Assembly: GCF_900108315.1 (NCBI RefSeq) | Contig: NZ_FNVB01000008.1 | Location: forward strand, 299,547-363,546 | Direction of reading: 5' to 3' | Length of the DNA: 64,000 nt | DNA from: Saccharopolyspora kobensis | Lineage (GTDB): Bacteria; Actinomycetota; Actinomycetes; Mycobacteriales; Pseudonocardiaceae | In this document: positions 1 to 9,392 of the stretch, piece by piece | How positions within the stretch are numbered: the stretch's first letter is position 1 | Layout of the letters: each line of letters starts with the position of its first letter | Notes under the pieces: generated by a model | What the model saw: only the letters and a program-made list of their open reading frames with translations | Database searches by the model: none | Told to the model about the DNA's origin: nothing | Translations under genes and position numbers: made by a program

Positions 1-1006
1 GCTTCTGCAGTTCGTTCTGCTGCGCGTTGTGAGTGGACGCGAACGGCTCGATCTTCGGGTCGGCGTTGATCCGGTTGGCCGTGGTCTGCAGGTTCTGCAC
101 CAACGGGCCGTGGTAGGTGTTCGGCGGCGGATCGAGGTGCCCGGCGAAGTGCCCCAGCCAGAGGTCCTTCGCGGCTCGCTCGATGTTGCCGCGCAGGTTC
201 TCCTCCCAGGAATCGCGGATCTCGAAGTCGCCCCAGCTCGTGTGGATCGTCTTGACCTGGAGGTTCTCGAAAATGTTCGGCCGCTCGACCGTGACTCCCC
301 GCACGTTGTCGTTGAAAGCCCTCTGCACGGCCGCCGCGGGCGACATCAGATTGCTGTTGTGATCCCGCCACGAGATGAACCCCTGGAGCATCTCCGCGAC
401 TTCTTGGAAGTACTTGTCCCGGCTCTCCGCCAAGGAGTTGAGCATGACCGGGTCGCCGATGGTCTCGGCGAACTTCTGCAGCGACCTGCTGCCGTTCTGC
501 AGCATGCTCTGGAACGACTTCGCGGTCTCGCCCTTGAAGTTGCTGTTGGACTCGACGTTCTTGGCCTCCTCGGCGAACCTGTCGGCCCACCTCTGCATGG
601 TGTTGGCAGCGTTGGTCAACGAGTTGATGGCGTTGGTGAAGCTCGGGAAGCTGAGCACCTGGTTCTGGTTCGGGCTGCCGACGAGGGGATCGAGGACGGT
701 CCCGCCCACGCTCAGGATCTTCGCCCACGGGCCGCTGGGGTTGTCGAACTCCGGCCAGTTCAACTTCACGCCGACCCGAGCCCCGCCACCCGCTTTGACA
801 TCGCTCGCCGCAACCGCCACGATGTCGAACCCGGACGTGCCCCTGTCCTTCGTGGAACTCTGCTTGCCGGTGTAGTCCCAGTCCTTGGACACACCCTCGG
901 CGGAGTTGTCGTAGTCCACTGCCAATATCCACTGCTTCGCGGTCAGCTCGCCGCGCTTGGTGACAGCGGTTTCCGCAAAGGTGTCCAGCACATCTTCCCA
1001 GGGCAT
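1..1006 (-). CDS. Putative large T7SS substrate/WXG-like protein, 3' end outside the window
   Basis: An open reading frame of 335 codons runs leftward from an ATG at 1006 and leaves the window without a stop. A GGAGG lies about 9 nt upstream of the ATG. The protein begins MPWEDVLDTFAETAVTKRGE. Around residues 110-210 it has a helical stretch (SFTNAINSLTNAANTMQRWA followed by FAEEAKN...ETAKSFQSMLQN) that resembles the helical hairpin of WXG100/PPE-like secreted proteins. No signal peptide or membrane segment is visible. It is the last visible gene of the leftward eccD-eccB-esx operon, which suggests a secreted effector or a structural substrate. The C-terminal part, where an effector domain would sit, is missing, so the function cannot be named. 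Confidence 0.75.
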   Translation of the reverse strand, partial: MPWEDVLDTFAETAVTKRGELTAKQWILAVDYDNSAEGVSKDWDYTGKQSSTKDRGTSGFDIVAVAASDVKAGGGARVGVKLNWPEFDNPSGPWAKILSVGGTVLDPLVGSPNQNQVLSFPSFTNAINSLTNAANTMQRWADRFAEEAKNVESNSNFKGETAKSFQSMLQNGSRSLQKFAETIGDPVMLNSLAESRDKYFQEVAEMLQGFISWRDHNSNLMSPAAAVQRAFNDNVRGVTVERPNIFENLQVKTIHTSWGDFEIRDSWEENLRGNIERAAKDLWLGHFAGHLDPPPNTYHGPLVQNLQTTANRINADPKIEPFASTHNAQQNELQK

Positions 1007-1084
1007 CGCCCAGAACCTCCGTGATTTTCCCGGGCCGTGCGCCGCGCCTCCGGCCGGTTCGCCAAGACCGGCCGGAGGCCGGTT

Positions 1085-1405
1085 TCAGAAGGTGACGGGG
1101 GTGGTTTCCGCCTTCTTCGAGTTCTCGTCCGTCGTGGTCTCGACGTTCTGGTCAACGGTGTCGAGCTTCTGGCTCAGTTCGACCAACGTCTTGTTCGCGA
1201 ACTCCATCACCTGCGTGGTGAGGGCCTCCCGGCACCGCTTGAACTGCTCCGCGACGCGCTTGCCCTGTTCCGTCTTCCCGGCGAGGATGTCGAAGGTGCC
1301 CTGGAGGGCGATGATGTCCTTGTCACCGGTGAGCTCCAGGCGGCACTCCTCGAACAACTTGCGGTACGCGTCCGTCGCGGACTTGTCGTGGGCGATCTCA
1401 GCCAT
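1085..1405 (-). CDS. Small T7SS-operon protein, WXG100-like partner
   Basis: A 106-residue protein starting MAEIAHDKSATDAYRKLFEE at the ATG at 1405. A longer upstream start would overlap the preceding gene, so this start is preferred. It looks almost entirely helical with charged heptads, has no WXG motif, and ends in a low-complexity tail (TTTDENSKKAETTPVTF). It has the size of an Esx/WXG100 protein. It sits 14 bp after one WXG100 gene and about 80 bp before the large putative substrate, the usual place for a partner or chaperone of a T7SS substrate. The role is inferred from position and size only. Confidence 0.7.
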   Translation of the reverse strand: MAEIAHDKSATDAYRKLFEECRLELTGDKDIIALQGTFDILAGKTEQGKRVAEQFKRCREALTTQVMEFANKTLVELSQKLDTVDQNVETTTDENSKKAETTPVTF

Positions 1406-1419
1406 GGTCCACCGACCGC

Positions 1420-1701
1420 CTAGAAGCCTGCGGCGTTCTTGTAGTCGATGTCGATCTGGCCGTCGCTCATGTCCTGCAGGATCATGGTGGCCTTGCCGAA
1501 GGCGTCCTTCATCTGGTCCTTGCCCGTGGTCACCTTGTCCTGGGCAGCGAGCCAGGCGTTCTTCCACTCACCCGAGGAAGCCGCGCCCAGTCCGTTGACG
1601 TCGACGATCACCTGGTCGATCAGCTGCTGCATCTCGTTGTGCTGCCGGTTGAACTCCCCCAGGAGAGCCCTGACCTTGGCGGTGTTGATGTACAGACTCA
1701 T
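1420..1701 (-). CDS. WXG100-family (EsxA/EsxB-like) protein
   Basis: A 93-residue protein from the ATG at 1701 (MSLYINTAKVRALLGEFNRQ...). It has two predicted helices split by a turn with GEWKNAW at about residues 45-51. The tryptophan is in the expected central place, but the usual W-x-G is W-K-N, so the motif is degenerate. Length and helix-turn-helix layout fit secreted WXG100 proteins, which form dimers and leave through the EccC channel. It lies 14 bp downstream of another Esx-sized gene, a typical tandem Esx pair. Confidence 0.8.
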   Translation of the reverse strand: MSLYINTAKVRALLGEFNRQHNEMQQLIDQVIVDVNGLGAASSGEWKNAWLAAQDKVTTGKDQMKDAFGKATMILQDMSDGQIDIDYKNAAGF

Positions 1702-1715
1702 GTTTCGCTCATTCC

Positions 1716-2060
1716 TCAGCTCTTGGGGGAAAGCACCGTGTACGACGAGTTCCCGGACACGTCGAGGCTGTTGGCCAGTCCGGAGTTCTGGTCGGACATG
1801 CCGCTGACGTTCTTCTGCGTCACCCCGAGCTGGTTCACGATCAGCTCGAACTGCTTGCGCACGGCGTCGTAGTTGGCGACCCACTCCTGGATCTTGCGGC
1901 CGAAGATCTTGGTCTCGTCGCCGTTGTAGGCGGTCATGAGCTCGGCTTCGAAGCCCGAGACCGTGGTCGCGATCTTGGCCATCTGGCCGAGGTGCTCGTG
2001 GAAGGCCTGGAGCTTCTGCTGATGTACCTGGTCATTCAGCTCGATGAATGGCGTGGTCAA
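1716..2060 (-). CDS. WXG100-like protein, first of the tandem pair
   Basis: A 114-residue protein starting at a TTG at 2060 (MTTPFIELNDQVHQQKLQAF), chosen because an AGGAG lies 6 nt upstream. It is helical with a central break near YNGDETK and a tryptophan at about residue 61 (KIQEWVANYD). The tail is Ser/Gly/Asn-rich (SGMSDQNSGLANSLDVSGNS). Size, lack of signal peptide and position directly after eccB fit a T7SS substrate of the WXG100 group, although a clear WXG is missing. It probably pairs with the next gene, with which it leaves a 14-bp gap. Confidence 0.75.
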   Translation of the reverse strand: MTTPFIELNDQVHQQKLQAFHEHLGQMAKIATTVSGFEAELMTAYNGDETKIFGRKIQEWVANYDAVRKQFELIVNQLGVTQKNVSGMSDQNSGLANSLDVSGNSSYTVLSPKS

Positions 2061-2130
2061 GACTCACTCCTGGGATTTCTGGTCCGAAAAGCACTGCTGG
2101 ACAACAACGAAACTAGAACCGGCACCCGCT

Positions 2131-2164
2131 CCCGGCCACATCCCAGAACAGGGACGTGGCCGGG
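2131..2164 (-). terminator. Hairpin after eccB
   Basis: An inverted repeat lies directly past the eccB stop. CCCGGCCAC pairs with GTGGCCGGG, the inner bases TCCC and GGGA extend the stem, and the loop is about 8 nt. There is no U-tract. It sits between eccB and the first WXG100 gene, so it may terminate or attenuate eccB transcription, or process the message so that the small esx genes are made at a different level. Confidence 0.6.
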
Positions 2165-2168
2165 TGTT

Positions 2169-3599
2169 TCAGCACTGCGCGGGCGTTACCGGCGGCAGTT
2201 CGGTCACCGGCAGACCGGCCTTCGCCGGGTCCAGCGCCGGGCCGGTGGGCAGCTGGTCGACGAGCATCGCGGGCATCGCCACCGCGGCCGTCGCGTAGCC
2301 GAGCCTGCCCGCCACGTCGCTGGACGGAACCGGGTACTTCACGCCGTTGTCGGCCACCAGGTACAGCGTCGGCGTGGGCACGTCCCCGGAGGGCAGCACC
2401 GAGACCAGCACGCCGCTGCCCGGCACGACGCCCACCCGGTCCGGGCGCGGGCAGGACACGGTGATCCCCGGTTGCGGGACGACCGGGTTCGCGGTGTCGG
2501 TGAGCTCCTTCGGCAGCAGGGACACGCTCGTCGACACCGGCGGGCCGGGTTCGGTGGCCACGCACAGCGCCTGCTCGTCGTCCTGCACCAGCACCGGCGG
2601 CGCGTCCGGGAAGGCCCCGTTCCGGGTCAGCTCGCTCTTGGCCGCCGACGGCGCACCGTTGGCCGTGAGGTCCTTGGCACCGATCCGCCGCGGTTCCACC
2701 GGCTGCCCGCCGTAGGCGGCCGCCTGCGTGCGCGGATCACCGCTGATCAGCTTGAACAGCGTGTCGGTGAGCGGCACCAGCCCGGCCTTGGTCAGCAGGT
2801 ACGGCTCGCCCGAGGCGTCCTGGAACAGCTGTCCGATCACGCTCGGCGCACCGGCCAGCTGCGGCCCGGCCTCGCCGCGGCCGTCGATCTCCGGGGCGAC
2901 GAGGTCCGGCCCGGTGGGCAGCGCGTTGAGGAATCCGGCGGGCACCGCGATCGGGTCGGTGGTGCCGTAGCCGAGGGCGGCCGGGCCTGCCGAGGCCACG
3001 TCCATCCGCAGCTTGTGCCCGGACCACACCAGGAAAACCGTGCCGTCCGGGCCCGCCACCAGCGCGCCGTCGGTGGCCGTCAGCGGCTCGCCGTCGAACT
3101 CGCCGACCAGCATCGCGAAATCGCGCCCGCCCGGCGCGGGCGAGGCGCAGGACAGCCACGGGTCGCTGCTCAGCGCGTTGAGCGTGGGCAGGCCGTCCGG
3201 CGCACCGGGGATGCCGATCGGCAGCCCGCGCGGCGTCCCGGCCAGCGAGTTCGCCGACACGGTGTGCACCTGCATCTCCGCGCCGGCCAGCAGCCGCGCC
3301 GAGGCCTGGTTGAGCACCGGGTGCAGCACGCCGTTGACGTACTGCCACCGCGCGCCGGTCTCCTTCTCCACCACGACCGCGCCCGCCACCTGCCAGGACG
3401 TCGCGCCGCCGGGCTTGATCAGCCCGAACAGGAAGGTCCCGAGCCCGAGCAGGACCGACACGACGACACCGATGACGATGCCGCGCGAAGTCCGCCGCTG
3501 CGGCGTGTCCGGAATATCCGGATCGGCCCGCAGCATCCCGGCGCTGAGCCGTCCCATGACGAACATGTGCGCCTGAACCTGATCCCGACGCGACTGCAC
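2169..3599 (-). CDS. eccB: T7SS membrane protein EccB
   Basis: A 476-residue protein from the GTG at 3599. The N-terminus reads MQSRRDQVQAHMFVMGRLSA, the family's cytoplasmic signature. A single membrane segment follows at about residues 40-62 (IVIGVVVSVLLGLGTFLFGL), then a large extracytoplasmic part made of repeat domains. In known T7SS, EccB is a core subunit of the inner-membrane complex with its bulk in the periplasmic space. It lies 72 bp after eccD in the same operon. Length and architecture are normal for the family. Confidence 0.93.
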   Translation of the reverse strand: MQSRRDQVQAHMFVMGRLSAGMLRADPDIPDTPQRRTSRGIVIGVVVSVLLGLGTFLFGLIKPGGATSWQVAGAVVVEKETGARWQYVNGVLHPVLNQASARLLAGAEMQVHTVSANSLAGTPRGLPIGIPGAPDGLPTLNALSSDPWLSCASPAPGGRDFAMLVGEFDGEPLTATDGALVAGPDGTVFLVWSGHKLRMDVASAGPAALGYGTTDPIAVPAGFLNALPTGPDLVAPEIDGRGEAGPQLAGAPSVIGQLFQDASGEPYLLTKAGLVPLTDTLFKLISGDPRTQAAAYGGQPVEPRRIGAKDLTANGAPSAAKSELTRNGAFPDAPPVLVQDDEQALCVATEPGPPVSTSVSLLPKELTDTANPVVPQPGITVSCPRPDRVGVVPGSGVLVSVLPSGDVPTPTLYLVADNGVKYPVPSSDVAGRLGYATAAVAMPAMLVDQLPTGPALDPAKAGLPVTELPPVTPAQC

Positions 3600-3671
3600 A
3601 CTCCCACGCCCTTACGAATCTCGTGAACATTGAGGACGATCCACCCCACGAGCACGAACTGGAATCACCGA

Positions 3672-5042
3672 CTAGCCGTTGAAGGCCCGGATCCAGCCGA
3701 AGACGCCCAGCACCGTGAGCATCAGGGGGATCAGGCTCACCGCCAGGACCACGTGCAGGATGTCGGCCGCGCGTCCCCAATACGGGACGAGGCGGTTGCC
3801 CGGGACCGTCCAGCCCGCGACCATCAGCGCCGTGCCCACCAGGGCCACGCCCGCGAACACCAGCAGCCGGCCGAACAGATCCTGCATCGACAGCGCCAGC
3901 ACCAGGACGGTGCAGCCGAGCAGCCCGGGCAGCACCACCGAGAGCCGGTGCCAGATGCCGCCCACGTCGCGCCCGTGCAGCAGCAGGATCGCGCTGAGCA
4001 CGCCGGCCATCGTGTAGGTCGCCCAGTGCGGTTCGGTGAGCAGGCCGACGACCGCCGTCATGCACACCGCGCCCACCGCCAGGTACAGCGAGGTCATGTA
4101 CCGGTCGGCGATCGCGGCGCGCTCCAGCACGTGGCGGCTCGCGTGCGGGTCGATGCCCTCCTGCAGCTGGTCGGCGTTCGTCGGCAGCGGCGGCATCTTC
4201 AGCCCGGCGACCCGGAACGACAGGCCGGGCACGAACGCGCCGAACAGCACCGCGATCAGCGCGGTGGCCGACACCGCCTCGGCCAGCGTGCCCGTCAGCA
4301 GCGACAACAACGCCGTGATCAAGCCGAAAGCGCAGGTCACCAGCACGCCGAGGAAGGCGTGCGGGTGCGTTCCGGAGGCGGCCAGCGCCAGCACCGCGCC
4401 ACCCGCGGCGGTCGCCGACGCGGCCAGCAGCACCGCCATCCCGGACGCCTCGGGGCCCGGCGCGAGGAAGCCCGCCAGCGCGAAGTAGGGCACCGCAGCG
4501 AGACCGAACGCCGTGCCCGCCATGGCATCGCCGACGGCCCGGGAAGCCGATCCGGACGCGGCCAGCAGCAACATCGCCACCACCCCGGAGGCGATCGCGC
4601 GCACCAGCGAGTCGCCGGGCAGCAGCAGACCGAGCCAGATGATCCCCGCCGCGACCAGCGTCGAGGCGTGCAGCAACCGCTTGGTGGCGGCCGGTTTCCA
4701 GGACCAGGGCCGGTCCTGCATGCCCGTGGCGACGCCGTCCACGAGGTCGTCGAAGTGCACCGCGGGCATGGCTTCCTGCCGCGAACGCAGGTAGAGCGTC
4801 TCCCCGTCCTGCAGCCCGAGGGCCTCCGGGGTCGACTCCTCGTCCAGCGGTTCGCCGCCCACGGCCTGCAGCACCCAGCCGCCGTGCTCCAGCCCGGCCT
4901 CTTCGACCTGGCTGCCCGCGTAGCTGATGATGGTCGGCATCAGGTCGATCAGCGGCACGTCCGTGGGCACCGCGAGATCGAAGTTCCGATCAGGCGCCCG
5001 GATGGACAGTCGGCACAGACCCGCGACTGCGCTGGTGCTCAC
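3672..5042 (-). CDS. eccD: T7SS integral membrane protein EccD
   Basis: A 456-residue protein starting at the GTG at 5042 (MSTSAVAGLCRLSIRAPDRN). Residues 1-90 form a YukD/ubiquitin-like domain (DLAVPTDVPLIDLMPTIISY and DEESTPEALGLQDGETLYLR). From about residue 125 to the end, roughly eleven hydrophobic segments follow. This is the EccD layout, the conserved membrane channel component of T7SS. It is first in the leftward operon, divergent from eccC, with 298 bp of shared upstream DNA that probably carries both promoters. Confidence 0.93.
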   Translation of the reverse strand: MSTSAVAGLCRLSIRAPDRNFDLAVPTDVPLIDLMPTIISYAGSQVEEAGLEHGGWVLQAVGGEPLDEESTPEALGLQDGETLYLRSRQEAMPAVHFDDLVDGVATGMQDRPWSWKPAATKRLLHASTLVAAGIIWLGLLLPGDSLVRAIASGVVAMLLLAASGSASRAVGDAMAGTAFGLAAVPYFALAGFLAPGPEASGMAVLLAASATAAGGAVLALAASGTHPHAFLGVLVTCAFGLITALLSLLTGTLAEAVSATALIAVLFGAFVPGLSFRVAGLKMPPLPTNADQLQEGIDPHASRHVLERAAIADRYMTSLYLAVGAVCMTAVVGLLTEPHWATYTMAGVLSAILLLHGRDVGGIWHRLSVVLPGLLGCTVLVLALSMQDLFGRLLVFAGVALVGTALMVAGWTVPGNRLVPYWGRAADILHVVLAVSLIPLMLTVLGVFGWIRAFNG

Positions 5043-5340
5043 GCCGGTTCACGCTCCCTTTTCCCGCAAGGAATTCGAAAAAGAGCGGCGGCGCCGGGCA
5101 CCGGACCCATGCTTCGGATGCCCGACGCCGCCACACGAAATGCCTCGATCGCCGGGGGACAGTTGCTTTCGAGGCCGGAACGGCGGCGCTGCAGTAGGTT
5201 CATCTCGGCCGTCGTCCTGGGAAAACCATAGGGCCTGGCACGGCAATCGCGCTGTCGCCGATTTACGTGACCTGAAAATCCCCGGTCCTCAGTGGAATTC
5301 TTCTCCCGTCACAGTTTTCCCCAGCGGGAAGGGAATCCGC
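5043..5340. promoter_or_regulatory. Divergent eccD/eccC intergenic region
   Basis: The 298 bp between the oppositely oriented eccD and eccC starts hold no convincing gene. It contains a GC-rich imperfect palindrome around 5079-5134 (GCGGCGGCGCCGGGCACCGG pairing loosely with GCCCGACGCCGCC). A GGGAAGGGA ribosome-binding site precedes the eccC GTG. I could not pick a clear -10/-35 pair. Both halves of the secretion apparatus are probably controlled from here. Confidence 0.5.
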
Positions 5341-8300
5341 GTGAGCGTCACGCTGTTCCGCCGTCCTGAACGGCAATCCGGGCCGCCGATGCCGTCCGGC
5401 GAGCTGACCCTCCAGGAACCGCCGGAGCTGCCCGAGGTCCAGGGCGGGTTCTCCGGGATGATCACCTACCTGCCGATGGCGCTGAGTTCGCTGGCGATGG
5501 TGATGATCTTCCTCCGGCCCGGCATGGGCGGTGGCGGCACCATCATGTACTTCGCGATGGGCATGATGGTGCTCGCCGCGCTCGGCATGCTCGCCGCGAA
5601 CTTCCTGCGCGCCGCCTCGGAGCGCAAGCGCGAGATGACCGGCGCCCGCCGCGACTACCTCCGCTACCTCGGCCAGGTGCGCCGCCAGGTGCGCAAGACG
5701 GTGGTGGCGCAGCGCCACGCGCAGCGCTGGCGGCATCCCGACCCGAGCGCGGCGTGGTCGCTGGTCGGCACCTCCCGGTTGTGGGAGGTGCGGCCGGACC
5801 ACCCGGACTTCGGCGAGGTCCGCCTGGCCGTCGGCGACCAGCAGCTCGGCACCACGATCGCGCAGCCGACCACCAAGCCGATCGAGGACCTGGAACCGCT
5901 TTCCGCGCACGCGCTGCGCCGCTTCATCCGCGCCTACTCCACGGTCCCGGACCAGCCGGTCCCGGTGTACCTGCGCGCCTACGCCCGGGTGCTGCTGCGC
6001 GGCGACCTCGACGCCGCGCGCGGCATGGTGCGCTCGATGATCGCGCAGCTGGCCGTGCTGCACGCGCCGCAGGACCTGCGCATCGTGGTGCTGGGCCGGG
6101 AGCTGCAGGAGTGGCAGTGGACCAAGTGGCTGCCGCACTGCCTGCACCCCACCGACACCGACGGCGCGGGCCCGGTCCGGCTGGCCGCCGAGACCGTCGG
6201 CGAGCTGGAGGGCCTGCTCGGCGAGGACCTGGCCGGCCGCCCGTTCTTCGACCGCGACGCTATGCCCACCCGCGACGAGCCCTACGTCGTGGTGATCCTC
6301 GACGGCGCGCAGCCCGCCACCAGCAGCCGGATGGCCACCAACGGCTACCGCAACGCCACGGTGATCGACCTCGGCGGCTCGCTGGACTGGCAGAACGATC
6401 CCCGCACGCTGCTGCTGCAGGTCACCCCCGACAGCGTCGACCTGGTGCGGATCGGGCGGGCGGGCAAGGAGGAGACCTCCCCGATCGGCAGGCCCGACTT
6501 CCTCAGCCAGCTGCGCGCCGATTCGCTGGCCCGGCTGCTCTCGCCCTACCGGCTGGCCATCTCCACCGACACGACCGAGCCGCTGGCCGCCGACTTCGAG
6601 CTCACCACGCTGCTCAACATCGGCGACCTGCGCACCCACGACCTGGCCAAGACGCAGGCCAGGCGGGCCTCCGGCGGCGCTCGGCTGCGGGTGCCGATCG
6701 GCGTCACCGGCGACGGATCGCCGATCGAGCTGGACATCAAGGAATCCGCGCAGGGCGGGCAGGGCCCGCACGGCATGCTCATCGGCGCCACCGGTTCCGG
6801 CAAGTCCGAGCTGCTGCGCACCCTGGTGCTCGCGCTGGCGCTGACGCACTCCTCGGAGACGCTGAACTTCGTGCTCGTCGACTTCAAGGGCGGCGCGACG
6901 TTCCTCGGCCTGGACGAGCTGCCGCACACCTCGGCGGTCATCACCAACCTCGCCGACGAGGCCTCGCTGGTGGAGCGCATGAAGGACGCGCTGCACGGCG
7001 AGCTGGTCCGCCGCCAGGAACTGCTGCGCAAGGCGGGCAACTACAGCTCGGTCACCGAGTACGAGAAGGCCCGCGCCGAAGGCGCCGACCTCGACCCGCT
7101 GCCGACCCTGTTCGTGGTGGTCGACGAGTTCAGCGAGCTGCTGGCCGCGCACCGCGAGTTCATGGACCTGTTCGTGATGATCGGCCGCCTCGGCCGAAGC
7201 CTCTCGGTGCACCTGCTGCTGGCCTCCCAGCGGCTGGACGAGGGCCGCATGCACCAGCTCGAATCGCACCTGTCCTACCGGATCGGCCTGCGCACCTTCT
7301 CCGCGATGGAGAGCCGCGGCGTGCTGGGCGTTCCGGACGCCCACCAGCTGCCCTCGCAGCCCGGCGCGGGATACCTCAAGACCGATGTGGACACCCTGAC
7401 CCGCTTCAAGGCCGCCTACGTCTCGGGCGCCTACCGGCAGGCCCGGCGGGAGATCCGGCAGGCCGTGGTGGCCCGGCAGATCGTGCCCTACAGCACCTCC
7501 TACGTCCCGCAGCGCGAACTGCCGATGCCCGAGGAACCGGAGGTGCCGCAGGAGGACAGCGGCGAGTCGCTGCTCGAAGTCGCCGTGCAGCGGCTGCACG
7601 ACTCCGGCCCGCCGGCGCACCGCGTCTGGCTGCCGCCGCTGGAGGTCTCGCCGACGCTGGAGCAGATGCTGCCGCAGCTGAGCGTCGACCCGGAGCGCGG
7701 TCTGAGCACTGTGGACGCTGCCGAGCGCACCCTGCAGGTGCAGCTGGGCATCATCGACCGGCCCTTCGAGCAGCGGCACGAACCGCTGCTGGCGGACCTG
7801 TCCGGAGCGGGCGGGCACGTGCTGATCACCGGCGGCCCGCAGAGCGGCAAGAGCACCCTGCTGGCCACCCTGATCACCGCGCTCGCCCTCACCCACACCC
7901 CGCGCGAGGTGCAGTTCTACTGCCTGGACTTCGGCGGCGGCATGCTCTCCTCGCTGGCCGGTCTGCCGCACGTCGGCGGCGTCACCGGCCGCCTGGACAC
8001 CGAGCGGATGATGCGCACCATCAACCAGGTCAACGCCCTGCTGGAGGAGCGCGAGCAGAAGTTCGCCGAGTGGGGCGTGGACTCGATGGGCACCTACCGG
8101 CGGCGGCGCGCGAAGGGCGAGTTCGCCGACGAGCCCTACGGCGACGTGTTCCTGGTGGTGGACGGCTGGACCACGATCCGCCAGGACTTCATGGACCTGG
8201 TCGCGCAGTTCACCCTGCTCGCCACCCGCGGCCTGAACTACGGCATCCACGTGGTGATCGCGGGCAGCCGCCCGGGCGAGGTCGCCGCCGGGCTGCGCGA

Positions 8301-9279
8301 CCAGCTGACCACCCGGTTCGAGCTGCGGCTCGGCGACCCGGTCGAGTCGGCGATCAACATGCGCGCCGCCGGGACGGTCCCGAAGATCCCGGGCCGCGGC
8401 CTCACCGACGACCAGGCGCACTTCCTCGCCGGCGTGCCCCGGTTGGACGGCCCCGGCGAAACGGCGGAGGGCACCCAGGAGCTGATCACCACCATCGCGT
8501 CGGCCTGGCACGGCCCGGCCGCGCCGCGGGTGAAGATGCTGCCCGCCGTCCTCGACGTCACCGAGCTGCCCGCCGCGACCGGTCAGCTGCGGGTGCCGCT
8601 CGGCCTGTCCGGCGAGGACATCGAGCCGCTGTGGCACGACTTCACCCAGCACCCGCACCTGCTGATCGCGGGCGACGACTCCACCGGCAAGACGAACCTG
8701 CTCAAGCACGTCGCCGCCGCGGTCGCCCGCCAGTACACCCCGCAGGAAGCGCGGATCACCTTCGTGGACTTCCGCCGCGAGCTGTTCGACGTGGTGCCGG
8801 AGGAGTACCGGCTCGGCTACGCCGTCTCCAAGGACCTCGTGCGGGAAGCGGTGATGGGCTCGTCCCGCGCGATGCGGGAACGCCTGCCCGGCCCGGAGAT
8901 CAGCCCGGACCAGCTCGGCAAGCGCGACTGGTGGAGCGGCCCGGAGCTGTTCCTGATCGTCGACGACTACGACATGCTCGGCGCCGACCAGGGCGACAAC
9001 CCGTTCCTGCCGATCCTCGACTGCCTCGCGCAGGGCCACGAGATCGGCCTGCACCTGATCGTCGCCCGCAGCGCCAACGGCCTCTCCCGCGCCATGTACG
9101 ACCCGCTGGTGCGGCGGATGCTGGAGGTCAACACGCCGGGCGCGCTGCTGTCCTGCCCGCCGTCGGAGGGCCAGGCGTTCCACGACGCCAAGCCGCGCAA
9201 GCTCCCCCCGGGCCGCGCGCAGTACATCACCCGGCGCAAGACGGTCCTGCTGCAAACCCCGCTGCTCAAGGCGGGATGA
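5341..9279 (+). CDS. eccC: T7SS ATPase EccC (fused Ca/Cb, three FtsK-type domains)
   Basis: A 1312-residue protein from the GTG at 5341. This start is chosen over longer ones because GGGAAGGGA lies just upstream and the protein then begins with the typical Pro-rich leader (PPMPSGELTLQEPPELPEV). Two membrane segments lie at about residues 40-59 and 67-87. Three P-loops are present: GATGSGKS near residue 481, GGPQSGKST near 830 and GDDSTGKTN near 1110. Each has a following Walker B stretch (VVVDEFSE, LVVDGW, LIVDDYD). EccC recruits substrates and powers export. All three Walker A lysines are kept. A strong hairpin follows the stop. Confidence 0.95.
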   Translation: MSVTLFRRPERQSGPPMPSGELTLQEPPELPEVQGGFSGMITYLPMALSSLAMVMIFLRPGMGGGGTIMYFAMGMMVLAALGMLAANFLRAASERKREMTGARRDYLRYLGQVRRQVRKTVVAQRHAQRWRHPDPSAAWSLVGTSRLWEVRPDHPDFGEVRLAVGDQQLGTTIAQPTTKPIEDLEPLSAHALRRFIRAYSTVPDQPVPVYLRAYARVLLRGDLDAARGMVRSMIAQLAVLHAPQDLRIVVLGRELQEWQWTKWLPHCLHPTDTDGAGPVRLAAETVGELEGLLGEDLAGRPFFDRDAMPTRDEPYVVVILDGAQPATSSRMATNGYRNATVIDLGGSLDWQNDPRTLLLQVTPDSVDLVRIGRAGKEETSPIGRPDFLSQLRADSLARLLSPYRLAISTDTTEPLAADFELTTLLNIGDLRTHDLAKTQARRASGGARLRVPIGVTGDGSPIELDIKESAQGGQGPHGMLIGATGSGKSELLRTLVLALALTHSSETLNFVLVDFKGGATFLGLDELPHTSAVITNLADEASLVERMKDALHGELVRRQELLRKAGNYSSVTEYEKARAEGADLDPLPTLFVVVDEFSELLAAHREFMDLFVMIGRLGRSLSVHLLLASQRLDEGRMHQLESHLSYRIGLRTFSAMESRGVLGVPDAHQLPSQPGAGYLKTDVDTLTRFKAAYVSGAYRQARREIRQAVVARQIVPYSTSYVPQRELPMPEEPEVPQEDSGESLLEVAVQRLHDSGPPAHRVWLPPLEVSPTLEQMLPQLSVDPERGLSTVDAAERTLQVQLGIIDRPFEQRHEPLLADLSGAGGHVLITGGPQSGKSTLLATLITALALTHTPREVQFYCLDFGGGMLSSLAGLPHVGGVTGRLDTERMMRTINQVNALLEEREQKFAEWGVDSMGTYRRRRAKGEFADEPYGDVFLVVDGWTTIRQDFMDLVAQFTLLATRGLNYGIHVVIAGSRPGEVAAGLRDQLTTRFELRLGDPVESAINMRAAGTVPKIPGRGLTDDQAHFLAGVPRLDGPGETAEGTQELITTIASAWHGPAAPRVKMLPAVLDVTELPAATGQLRVPLGLSGEDIEPLWHDFTQHPHLLIAGDDSTGKTNLLKHVAAAVARQYTPQEARITFVDFRRELFDVVPEEYRLGYAVSKDLVREAVMGSSRAMRERLPGPEISPDQLGKRDWWSGPELFLIVDDYDMLGADQGDNPFLPILDCLAQGHEIGLHLIVARSANGLSRAMYDPLVRRMLEVNTPGALLSCPPSEGQAFHDAKPRKLPPGRAQYITRRKTVLLQTPLLKAG

Positions 9280-9282
9280 GGC

Positions 9283-9324
9283 GGCCGGTTCCGCGGGAAG
9301 CCCGCACTTCCCGCGGAACCGGCC
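9283..9324 (+). terminator. Perfect 18-bp terminator hairpin after eccC
   Basis: GGCCGGTTCCGCGGGAAG is followed by a 6-nt loop (CCCGCA) and its exact reverse complement. It begins 3 nt after the eccC stop and separates eccC from the response-regulator gene. No long U-tract follows, as is common in actinobacterial hairpin terminators. Confidence 0.75.
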
Positions 9325-9392
9325 CAGCAGTTCAACCGGTTGCGCGCGCACCGGTTAGGCTCTGAACCGGTCGGCTTGATCGGAGGCGTGCG

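Noticed and set aside
5263..9351. A 1362-codon open frame on the minus strand opposite eccC, and similar long frames opposite or shifted to other genes
   Set aside because: They are by-products of high GC at third codon positions. The eccC frame carries all FtsK motifs, and the others are Arg/Ala/Gln-rich with no domains or ribosome sites.
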